Assembly (NCBI RefSeq): GCF_913776855.1
Contig: NZ_CAJYQD010000028.1
Location: 1 to 64,000 of the forward strand
From: an uncultured Sphingomonas sp.
GTDB lineage: Bacteria; Pseudomonadota; Alphaproteobacteria; Sphingomonadales; Sphingomonadaceae
DNA length: 64,000 nucleotides
Direction: 5' to 3'
A program made the translations under genes and the position numbers. The notes under the pieces were generated by a model. It was not told the origin of the DNA. It ran no database searches and saw only the letters and a list, made by a program, of their open reading frames with translations. Shown one piece after another: positions 11,118 through 19,123 of this stretch. The number at the start of each line of letters is the position of its first letter. Positions within the stretch are counted from its first letter, which is position 1.

Positions 11118-12947
11118 TTACGCCTCGGCCAGTGCCGCCTCGCGCTCGTCGGCCTGGCGCGCCCACATTTCGGCATAGGTGCCGCCCAGGCGCAGCAGGT
11201 CGGCGTGCGATCCGCTTTCGGCCACACGCCCGCCTTCCAGCACGACGATGCGGTCGGCATGGACCACGGTCGACAGGCGGTGGGCGATGACGATCGTGGT
11301 GCGGCCGCGCTCGATCGCTTCCAGCGTGTCGAGGATGTCCGCCTCGGTCCGGCTGTCGAGCGCGCTGGTCGCCTCGTCGAGGATCAGGACAGGCGGGTTC
11401 TTCAGCAGCGTACGGGCGATCGCCACGCGCTGCTTCTCGCCGCCCGACAGTTTGAGGCCGCGTTCGCCGACGCGGGTGGCGAAGCCTTCGGGCAGGCTGG
11501 CGATGAACGGCGCGATGGAGGCGCCGCGGGCCGCCTCCGCAATCTCGCCTTCGGTCGCAGCGGCCCGGCCATAAGCGATGTTGTAGCCGATGGTGTCGTT
11601 GAACAGCACGGTATCCTGCGGCACGATGCCGATCGAGCTGCGCAGCGACGCCTGCGTTACCGCGGCAATATCCTGTCCGTCGATGGTGATCCGTCCGGCG
11701 GTGGGATCGTAGAAGCGGAACAACAGGCGGGCGAGTGTCGACTTGCCCGCGCCCGATGGCCCGACCACCGCCAGCGTGGTGCCGGGCGGAATGTCGAGAT
11801 CGATGCCGTTCAGGATCTGGCGCCCGTCGCCATAGCCGAAGCCGACCCCTTCGAACCGGACATGGCCTTGGGTCACGGCGAGCTTCGGGGCGCCGGGGGC
11901 ATCGACGATTTCGGCCGGCGCGTCGATCAGGTCGAACATCGCACCCATGTCGACCACCCCCTGCCGCACGGTGCGATAGACCATGCCGAGCAGGTCGAGC
12001 GGGCGGAACAGCTGGGTCAGCAGGGTCGACACCAGCACGACGTCGCCCGGCGTAAAGCGGCCGCTCGACCAGCCGAACACGATCAGCGCCATGCCCCCAC
12101 CCAGCATCAGCGCCGTAATCAGTGCCTGCCCGATATTGAGCAGCGCCAGCGAGTTTTCGGACTTCACCGCCGCATCGGCATAGCCGGCGATGGCGCGGTC
12201 GTAGCGTTCGGCCTCGCGTTCCTCCGCCCCGAAATATTTGACCGTTTCGAAGTTCAGCAGCGAATCGACCGCATGGGCGACGGCGCCGGTATCGAGATCG
12301 TTCATCCGTTCGCGCAACGCCGAGCGCCAGTCGGTGACCCAGCGGGTGAAGACGATGTAGAACACCACCATCGCCACCGTCCCGCCGACCAGCCAGCCGC
12401 CGAAGCGCGTGCCGAAGATCGACAGGACCAGCGTGAGTTCGAGGATGGTCGGCGCGATGTTGAACAGCAGGAAATACAGCATCGTGTCGATGCTCTTCGT
12501 GCCCCGCTCGACCACCTTGGTCACCGCGCCGGTACGCCGTTCGAGGTGGAAGCGCAGCGACAGCGCGTGGAGGTGGCGGAACACCGACGCGGCCAGCCGT
12601 CGCGTCGCATCCTGCCCGACGCGTTCGAACACCACGTTGCGCAGATTGTCGAACAACGTGCCGCCGAACCGCGCCGCCGCATAACCCGCGACCAGCGCGA
12701 CGACCAGCCACAGCGCGTCGCGCGATCCCGCCGCCATGGTGTCGATCGCGCCCTGCAACGCGAACGGCGCGCCATAGACCTGCACCAGCTTCGACGCGAC
12801 GACCAGCAGCAGTGCGGCGACGATGCGGACCTTCAGCCCCGGCGCATCGGCGGGCCAGAGATAGGGAATGAAGCGGCGGAGCGTCGCCAGCATCGGCCGG
12901 GTCGGACCGGAGGCGGAATGGGTTTCGGGCGGCATGGCAAGCGCCAT
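11118..12947 (-). CDS. ABC transporter, fused permease/ATPase, Atm1/HMT1-like
   Basis: Walker A GPSGAGKSTLARLL, signature LSGGEKQRVAIARTLL, Walker B VLILDEATSALD; Atm1-type TMD (TKVVERGTKSIDTMLYFLLFNIAPT). Confidence 0.93.
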   Translation of the reverse strand: MALAMPPETHSASGPTRPMLATLRRFIPYLWPADAPGLKVRIVAALLLVVASKLVQVYGAPFALQGAIDTMAAGSRDALWLVVALVAGYAAARFGGTLFDNLRNVVFERVGQDATRRLAASVFRHLHALSLRFHLERRTGAVTKVVERGTKSIDTMLYFLLFNIAPTILELTLVLSIFGTRFGGWLVGGTVAMVVFYIVFTRWVTDWRSALRERMNDLDTGAVAHAVDSLLNFETVKYFGAEEREAERYDRAIAGYADAAVKSENSLALLNIGQALITALMLGGGMALIVFGWSSGRFTPGDVVLVSTLLTQLFRPLDLLGMVYRTVRQGVVDMGAMFDLIDAPAEIVDAPGAPKLAVTQGHVRFEGVGFGYGDGRQILNGIDLDIPPGTTLAVVGPSGAGKSTLARLLFRFYDPTAGRITIDGQDIAAVTQASLRSSIGIVPQDTVLFNDTIGYNIAYGRAAATEGEIAEAARGASIAPFIASLPEGFATRVGERGLKLSGGEKQRVAIARTLLKNPPVLILDEATSALDSRTEADILDTLEAIERGRTTIVIAHRLSTVVHADRIVVLEGGRVAESGSHADLLRLGGTYAEMWARQADEREAALAEA

Positions 12948-13029
12948 TTGGGGCGGCCGGCGCGGATAGGCAACGCTTCGTCGGAACAAGGTGCATACCA
13001 AAGTATTGAAACCGTCGAGGAGACGGGAA

Positions 13030-13266
13030 ATGGCACCTCTGGTCTATGTCATGGCGATCCTGGGTTGCGGCGACGATGGCGCGACCTGCACGCGGGAGCG
13101 GGTTGCTCCGGCGAGCTATACATCGGTCGCCGAATGCCAGGCAGCGATGCCGACCATCCTCGCCAGCAATACCGACCTGTCCTATCCGGTCATCAGCGCA
13201 TCGTGCGAGCGCGGCGGCCGGTTCGTGGTGGACAACGCCCAGCCGAAGAAGCCCAAGGCAGGCTGA
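13030..13266 (+). CDS. Small Cys-containing hypothetical protein
   Basis: 79-codon ORF with GAGGAGA-like Shine-Dalgarno before ATG 13030. Confidence 0.55.
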   Translation: MAPLVYVMAILGCGDDGATCTRERVAPASYTSVAECQAAMPTILASNTDLSYPVISASCERGGRFVVDNAQPKKPKAG

Positions 13267-13300
13267 TCCCTCCGGCTTGACGATCCGCGGTCGCTGCAAT

Positions 13301-13318
13301 ACTTACATTGCTGTAAGT
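13301..13318. promoter_or_regulatory. Operator-like perfect palindrome ACTTACA-TTGC-TGTAAGT upstream of the Coq4-like gene
   Basis: Perfect 7-bp inverted repeat about 20 bp downstream of a TTGACG (-35-like) hexamer at 13277-13282. Confidence 0.5.
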
Positions 13319-13331
13319 AGCGGAGGTGGCC

Positions 13332-14081
13332 ATGGCGACGCAGCACGTCGATACGATACAGCCAATGCGACGTGACTGGGGCGCGGCATGGGGTGCGCTC
13401 AAGCGCCTGCTCGCCGATGGCAACGACACGGTGCAGGTGTTCCGCATCATGCGTGCGTTGAACGCCGATACCAGCCATCGCAACTATGCGCGCCTGCTGC
13501 GCGAACCGGATGGCGGGCGGATCGCCTACGATCATGTCGAACTGGCGCGGCGTTTCTCCGATCGCGCCTGGGTCGACGCCCTGCCCGATGGCAGCGTCGG
13601 CGCGCAGTATCGTGCCTTTCTCGATCGCACCGGATTTTCGGCACAGGGGCTGGCCGACATCAGCTATGCCGATGGCGAGGGGTGGCAGGACGCCGCCCAT
13701 CCGGTCGCGTGGTTCGGCCGGCGGGAGCGGGATGTCCACGACATCTGGCACATCCTGACCGGCTATACCGCCGAGGAGCATCTGGGCGAGGCGTGCCTCG
13801 TCGCATTTTCCTATGCGCAGACGGGCGGGCTGGGATGGGCGGCGATCGCCGTGGGCGCCGCGCTGAAGTCGCTGCGCGTCACCGGCGAGCGGGCGTTCGC
13901 AAAGGCGGTGTGGGAAGGGTATCGGCATGGGCGGCGGGCGAGGTGGCTGCACGCCGAGGATTATGAGGCGCTGCTGGCCGAACCGCTCGATGCGGCGCGG
14001 CGACGGCTGAAGATTGCCGAACCGGTCGCTTATCACGCTGCGCAAGCGCGCTTGCGTGAACAGGGGCTGGCGGGGATCTGA
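13332..14081 (+). CDS. Coq4 family (ubiquinone biosynthesis) protein
   Basis: RDVHDIWHILTGYTAEEHLGEACLVAFSYAQTGGLGW, Coq4 HD-x3-H region. Confidence 0.88.
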   Translation: MATQHVDTIQPMRRDWGAAWGALKRLLADGNDTVQVFRIMRALNADTSHRNYARLLREPDGGRIAYDHVELARRFSDRAWVDALPDGSVGAQYRAFLDRTGFSAQGLADISYADGEGWQDAAHPVAWFGRRERDVHDIWHILTGYTAEEHLGEACLVAFSYAQTGGLGWAAIAVGAALKSLRVTGERAFAKAVWEGYRHGRRARWLHAEDYEALLAEPLDAARRRLKIAEPVAYHAAQARLREQGLAGI

Positions 14082-14161
14082 CGACCAACCCGATAGCGGG
14101 CGTCACCCGAGTGCAGGCCAAGATCTCAAGCGGCGCCTGTCGCACGCTGTAACGCGAATAT

Positions 14162-14177
14162 CCCAGCCTTCGCTGGG
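14162..14177. repeat. Short hairpin CCCAGC-CTTC-GCTGGG (REP-like)
   Basis: Perfect 6-bp stem with the same CTTC loop as the 21660-21683 element. Confidence 0.45.
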
Positions 14178-14200
14178 GTGGCGATGGAATCGGCGGGGCG

Positions 14201-14542
14201 TTATTTGGCCAGCGCGGCGCTCGCCTGCGCCTCGCCACGGTCGCGCACCGCCTTGGCCCGCGCTTCCGCCTGTTGCTTGACCAGCTTCGCTTCCTCGCGG
14301 ATCGCATCGGCGCGGACCTTCAGCCGTTCGGCGTCATAACCGCCGGCCTGTCCGGCCTGATTGACCAGAGCCTCCGCCTCGACCTTCATCTGCGCGGTCT
14401 GGTTTTCGGCGGCGGCTTCGATCGCGTCGGCTTCGGCATCGGCCTGGTCGCGCAACTGGTCCGCACGCTGCTGCTCGGGGCTTTGCGAGCCGCAGGCAGT
14501 GAGCGCGAAGGCGGCAGCGGCCATCAGGACGAAACGGGGCAT
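14201..14542 (-). CDS. Small Ala/Glu-rich lipoprotein
   Basis: [20 protein letters not shown] lipobox followed by a coiled-coil-like A/E-rich region. Confidence 0.75.
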   Translation of the reverse strand: MPRFVLMAAAAFALTACGSQSPEQQRADQLRDQADAEADAIEAAAENQTAQMKVEAEALVNQAGQAGGYDAERLKVRADAIREEAKLVKQQAEARAKAVRDRGEAQASAALAK

Positions 14543-14669
14543 CGGCGATTCCTGTCGTAAGTCGAACCTTCCAAATTCGCGAGGCGCCGGAAAGTTTCGT
14601 TCGTATAACAAAGCGCCGGTGGCCCAAGGGTTTCGCGTCGGCGTCCGCACCGCTAACGGTCAAGGCCAC

Positions 14670-15737
14670 ATGCTGACCCGCCTGACCCTGACCGATTTTC
14701 GCAACCATGCGGGCGGCACCATCGAACCGGGTGCGGGCTTCGTCGTGCTGAGCGGTCCGAATGGCGCGGGCAAGACCAATGTGCTGGAGGCGGTGTCGCT
14801 GCTGGCACCGGGCCGTGGCCTGCGCCGTGCGCCGCTGTCGGACATGGCGCGCGAAGGCGGGGCAGGCGGCTTCGGTGTCGCCGCCGACCTGCCCGACGAT
14901 GTGCGGATCGGCACGGGGACGCAGGCGAACGCGCCCGAGCGGCGGATCGTGCGCATCAACGGCGCGGGCGCGGCGGCGACGGCGCTGGCCGAATGGCTGT
15001 CGGTGCTGTGGCTGACCCCGGCGATGGACCGGCTGTTCGTCGAACCGGCGGGAGAGCGGCGGCGGTTCCTCGACCGGATGACGCTGGCGCTGAACCCGGC
15101 CCATGCGACGCAGGCGACCCGCTATGACGCGGCGATGCGCCAGCGCAACCGGCTGCTGGCGGAGGATACGACCCCCGATCCCGACTGGCTGTCGGCGCTG
15201 GAGGCGCGGATGGTCGAACATGGGGTGGCGTTGGGCGCGGCACGGGCGGATTCGGTCGCCATGCTGGAGGAACGGATCGCGGCGCTGGCGGCGACCGATT
15301 TCCCGCGGGCGGCGCTGTCGCTGGAGGGGTGGCATGGCGACGCCGCGCTGTTCGCCCGCGAGCTGGCGGCGGGGCGTGCGCGCGATGCGGCGGCGGGGCG
15401 GGCGCTGAGCGGACCGCACCGCGTCGACCTGATCGTCACCGACCGCGACCGGGGCATGGCGGCGGCGCGCTGTTCGACCGGCGAGCAGAAGGCGCTGCTG
15501 CTGGGGCTGGTGCTGGCTCATGCCGAACTGGTGGCGGAGCGCGCCGGGCGGCGGCCGGTCCTGTTGCTCGACGAAGTGGCCGCGCATCTCGACCCCGCCC
15601 GCCGCGCCGCGCTGTTCGCGCGGGCGGCGGGGGCGGGACAGGTATGGCTGACCGGTACCGAGGCGGCGTTGTTCAGCGATATTCCGGGCGATGCCACCGG
15701 CTATCATGTCGCAGGCGGGCGGATCGAGCGGGTTTAG
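14670..15737 (+). CDS. recF: DNA replication/repair protein RecF
   Basis: [58 protein letters not shown]. Confidence 0.96.
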   Translation: MLTRLTLTDFRNHAGGTIEPGAGFVVLSGPNGAGKTNVLEAVSLLAPGRGLRRAPLSDMAREGGAGGFGVAADLPDDVRIGTGTQANAPERRIVRINGAGAAATALAEWLSVLWLTPAMDRLFVEPAGERRRFLDRMTLALNPAHATQATRYDAAMRQRNRLLAEDTTPDPDWLSALEARMVEHGVALGAARADSVAMLEERIAALAATDFPRAALSLEGWHGDAALFARELAAGRARDAAAGRALSGPHRVDLIVTDRDRGMAAARCSTGEQKALLLGLVLAHAELVAERAGRRPVLLLDEVAAHLDPARRAALFARAAGAGQVWLTGTEAALFSDIPGDATGYHVAGGRIERV

Positions 15738-16141
15738 TAGAAGCGCAACTCGGCCGGTACGCGCTCCGGCATCTTCCCGGCCAAGCGGACCAGCACGGCG
15801 TCGATCACCCGGTCCAGTGCGGCGGCCTGGAACGGCTTTGCGACGCAACCCAGGATCAGCGGATGATCGGCGACGTCCGGGCAATTGCCGCTGAGAAACA
15901 GGCAGGGAATGCCGCGCTCCGCCAGCGTCGCTGCCACGCCGCGTCCGCAATCGCCATGCGCCAGCCGGACGTCGCAGAGCGCAAGGTCGGGCCGGTCGGC
16001 CTCGGCCAGCGCCAGCGCCTCGGCACGGGTATCGGCGATGCCGGTGACGATATGGCCGTGCAGGACCAGCGCGTCTTCCACGAGCATCGCGACCAGCGCC
16101 TCGTCCTCGACCAGCAGGATGCGCAGGGCGTCACCCATCAT
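15734..16141 (-). CDS. Single-domain response regulator (receiver)
   Basis: [26 protein letters not shown] phosphoacceptor Asp, LFLSGN, VAKPF. Confidence 0.9.
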   Translation of the reverse strand: MMGDALRILLVEDEALVAMLVEDALVLHGHIVTGIADTRAEALALAEADRPDLALCDVRLAHGDCGRGVAATLAERGIPCLFLSGNCPDVADHPLILGCVAKPFQAAALDRVIDAVLVRLAGKMPERVPAELRFY

Positions 16142-17222
16142 GGCGGCCGGGCACGGCGATTGTCAGGCGGTCGCCGCCATCGCGCGCGACATCGGCCCGC
16201 AGCTGTCGCGCCAGCCCGCGCACCAGGCGGCTGTCGTCCAGCGTCGGGCGTGGCTGCCCCATCGCGACACCGGTCAGCGTCACGCGCAGCAGGTCGGCGG
16301 TCATGTCGATCGCGACGTGGCTTACAATATCGGGTTCGGCACCGACCAGGGCATGGGTCAGCAGCGCGACCGCTGCGGCCTGTTCGATCGGCAGGGCGGG
16401 GCTACCGGTCACCGCAATATCGACCGGTTCGTCGTCGTCGCGTTCCACCAGCGATTCGATCAGCCCGGCGATGTCGATCCGGCTGGGGCGGTCGGTCGCA
16501 TAGAGCGGGCGATGCGCGGCGGCGAGAACCTCCAGCCGGGCGGCGGCGGCGGTGAGGGCAGTGCGCGCCGCATCGTCCGCCGTATCGGCCGCGCCCAGCC
16601 GGACGACGGCGACGGCGGTCTGCAGCGCGTTGCGGACCCGGTGGTTGAGTTCGGCCAGCAGCCGCTCGCGCGATGCGATGCCCGCGCGCAACTCCGCCTC
16701 GATCTTCAGCCGGTATTTTGCCAGCGCGACATAGTGGCAGATGGTGTGGAGGAAGGTCAGTTCGTCGGGATCATAATGGTCGGTCCAGCGCCGACCGAAG
16801 CCCAAGGTGCCGAGCAATTCGGTGCCATGGACCAGCGGGGTACAGGCATAGGCATCGATGCCCAGCCCGCGGACGAAATCGGTCAGCGGATCGTCCGACG
16901 ACTGGATACCGAACGCCTGGATCGGGCGACGCTCGCGCGCAGCGCAACCGCACACCGCCTGTCCCACGATCAGTTGCGCACCGGCCGCCGCTTCCTCCTC
17001 GGTCAATCCGGCATGGGCGACCAGCGTCAGCACATCGCCGTCGAGCCGGTAGTTGAAGAAGATGTCGAGCCGCAGCTCCTCGGCGATCAGCGCGAAGAGA
17101 TCGTCGACCATCGCGGCCGGGTCTTTCGCCGCGAGCAGCCGGTCGGCCGCTTCGCCCAGCAGGCGCAGGTGACGACGGGGCAGCGCGTCGACAGCGATGT
17201 CGGCCGATTTGGGTTCGGACAT
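16131..17222 (-). CDS. GAF plus HWE/HisKA_2-type sensor histidine kinase, C-terminal ATPase domain apparently degenerate
   Basis: ELNHRVRNALQTAVAVVRL H-box; GAF-like N-terminus; N-box/G1 motifs not recognisable. Confidence 0.85.
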   Translation of the reverse strand: MSEPKSADIAVDALPRRHLRLLGEAADRLLAAKDPAAMVDDLFALIAEELRLDIFFNYRLDGDVLTLVAHAGLTEEEAAAGAQLIVGQAVCGCAARERRPIQAFGIQSSDDPLTDFVRGLGIDAYACTPLVHGTELLGTLGFGRRWTDHYDPDELTFLHTICHYVALAKYRLKIEAELRAGIASRERLLAELNHRVRNALQTAVAVVRLGAADTADDAARTALTAAAARLEVLAAAHRPLYATDRPSRIDIAGLIESLVERDDDEPVDIAVTGSPALPIEQAAAVALLTHALVGAEPDIVSHVAIDMTADLLRVTLTGVAMGQPRPTLDDSRLVRGLARQLRADVARDGGDRLTIAVPGRHDG

Positions 17223-17488
17223 ACCGGGTTACTAAGCCCGCGATTCTGCCGTTGCCAGCGCGAAGTGGCCGCAAAATCGGCCATCTTCTTGACCTGTGTC
17301 AGGAAACCGCCTATTTGCCGCAGCGCAGCGACGCTTTTTCCAGGCAGCGTGATCGGACCTTATGGGTCTCGGCTCCGCGTCGCAGCTCCAACCGGCTTCC
17401 CTAGTCACGCGGGTCGCAATTTTTGCCCCGCCATCCGTGCGCCCGTGTGAGCGCCAACGGATGCCGGACCTGTTTTATAGGAACTGTC

Positions 17489-18946
17489 ATGTCCTTCCAG
17501 TCGCTCGGCCTGTCGAAGTCGATCCTCGACGCGCTCGCCGCCAAGAATTACGAAACCCCCACCCCGATCCAGCGCGACGCGATCCCGCTGGTCCTCGAAG
17601 GGCGCGACCTGCTGGGCATCGCCCAGACCGGTACCGGCAAGACCGCCGCGTTCGTCCTTCCCTCGATCGATCTGCTGGTGAAGGCGAATGTCCGTCGCCG
17701 CCCGATGCGCTGCCGGATGCTGGTGCTGGCGCCGACGCGCGAACTGGTCAGCCAGATCGCCGACAATGCCCGCGCCTATGCCAAACACAGCAAGCTGACC
17801 GTCGCCACCGTGTTCGGCGGCGTGCCGGTGCCGCGCAACATCCGCGACGTGGCGGCGGGCGTCGACATCCTCGTCGCCACGCCGGGCCGGCTGCTCGACC
17901 TGATCGACCAGAAGTGCCTCGGCCTTGGCGAACTCGAAATCCTCGTCCTTGACGAAGCCGACCAGATGCTCGATCTGGGCTTCATCCACGCGCTGCGCCG
18001 CATCGTGTCGATGGTGCCGAAGTCGCGCCAGACGCTGTTCTTCTCGGCGACGATGCCCAAGGACATTCGCGAACTTGCCGACAAGTATCTGACCGATCCG
18101 GCGACGGTGCAGGTCACGCCGGTGTCGTCGACCGCCGAGCGCGTCGAACAATATGTCACCTTCGTCCAGCAGGCTGAGAAGCAGACGCTGCTGACGATGT
18201 TCTTCCGCAATACCAAGATCGATCGCGCGCTGGTGTTCACCCGCACCAAGCATGGCGCCGACCGCGTCGTGAAGCTGCTGGCCGCCAACGGCATTGCGTC
18301 GAACGCGATCCACGGCAACAAGTCGCAGCCGCAGCGCGAACGGGCGCTGGCCGCGTTCCGCGACGGCACCGTGCCGATCCTGGTCGCAACCGACATCGCC
18401 GCGCGCGGCATCGACGTGTCGGGGGTCAGCCACGTCGTGAACTTCGAACTGCCCAATGTGTCGGAGCAGTATGTCCACCGCATCGGCCGCACCGCGCGCG
18501 CGGGTGCGTCGGGCGTGGCGTTCAGCTTCTGCGCCGATGATGAGCGGCCCTATCTGAAGGGCATCGAGCGGCTGACCAAGCAGAAGGTCGAGGTCGTGCC
18601 GCTGCCCGCCGACTTCCTCGAACAGAGCGCGAAGATCAAGGCGAGCCGTGCGCCCTATGCCCCCGATCGTCCCGAGCGCCTGCCCAGCGAGCGCGGACCC
18701 GCGCGGCCGCGGGCGACCCATGCCCATGGCGCGAAGCCGGCGCATGGTCGCGGCGGTCCGGTCGGCAATCCGGCGCGTGGCGGCCAGCCGCAGCGGGGCG
18801 AAGGCCAGGGCGGTGGCGGGCGTCCGCCGCGCGAGGCCGGTGCCGGTGGCGGCGGTCGTCCGGGTGGCGGTGGTCGTCCGGGCGGTGGCGGCGGTCGTGG
18901 CCGTGGTGGCCGCGGTCGCGGCGGCGCTCCCCGCGCAGCGGTGTAA
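17489..18946 (+). CDS. DEAD/DEAH-box RNA helicase (RhlE-like) with RGG-rich tail
   Basis: AQTGTGKTAAFVLP, LVLDEADQMLDLGF, FFSATMP, YVHRIGRTARAG; Gly/Arg-rich C-terminus. Confidence 0.95.
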   Translation: MSFQSLGLSKSILDALAAKNYETPTPIQRDAIPLVLEGRDLLGIAQTGTGKTAAFVLPSIDLLVKANVRRRPMRCRMLVLAPTRELVSQIADNARAYAKHSKLTVATVFGGVPVPRNIRDVAAGVDILVATPGRLLDLIDQKCLGLGELEILVLDEADQMLDLGFIHALRRIVSMVPKSRQTLFFSATMPKDIRELADKYLTDPATVQVTPVSSTAERVEQYVTFVQQAEKQTLLTMFFRNTKIDRALVFTRTKHGADRVVKLLAANGIASNAIHGNKSQPQRERALAAFRDGTVPILVATDIAARGIDVSGVSHVVNFELPNVSEQYVHRIGRTARAGASGVAFSFCADDERPYLKGIERLTKQKVEVVPLPADFLEQSAKIKASRAPYAPDRPERLPSERGPARPRATHAHGAKPAHGRGGPVGNPARGGQPQRGEGQGGGGRPPREAGAGGGGRPGGGGRPGGGGGRGRGGRGRGGAPRAAV

Positions 18947-18954
18947 TCGACAAG

Positions 18955-18981
18955 CCCCGGCAGGCAACTGCCGGGGTTTTT
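18955..18981 (+). terminator. Rho-independent terminator of the DEAD-box helicase gene
   Basis: CCCCGGCAG-GCAA-CTGCCGGGG-TTTTT: perfect 9-bp stem followed by T5. Confidence 0.9.
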
Positions 18982-18984
18982 CAT

Positions 18985-19121
18985 ATCCTCCCCGGCACGG
19001 GGAGGGGGACCATGCGCAGCATGGTGGAGGGGGGTGTCGGCATACGGCGCCGTAGCGTTGCGCCGAGAACCCCCTCCACCACCGCTTACGCGGCGGTCCC
19101 CCTCCCCGTGCCGGGGAGGAT
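18985..19121. repeat. Large REP/MITE-like palindromic intergenic element
   Basis: Outer arms ATCCTCCCCGGCACGGGGAGGGGGACC ... GGTCCCCCTCCCCGTGCCGGGGAGGAT (27 bp, complementary); nested GGTGGAGGGGG / CCCCCTCCACC arms. Confidence 0.85.
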
Positions 19122-19123
19122 TT

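Noticed and set aside
10950-13280. 776-aa plus-strand ORF antisense to the ABC exporter
   Set aside because: Shadow ORF in GC-rich DNA; Walker A/B and signature motifs are on the minus strand.
10114-13299. 1061-aa single minus-strand ORF
   Set aside because: Only the C-terminal 310 aa form a real protein (alpha/beta hydrolase from GTG 11046); the rest overlaps the ABC exporter out of frame.
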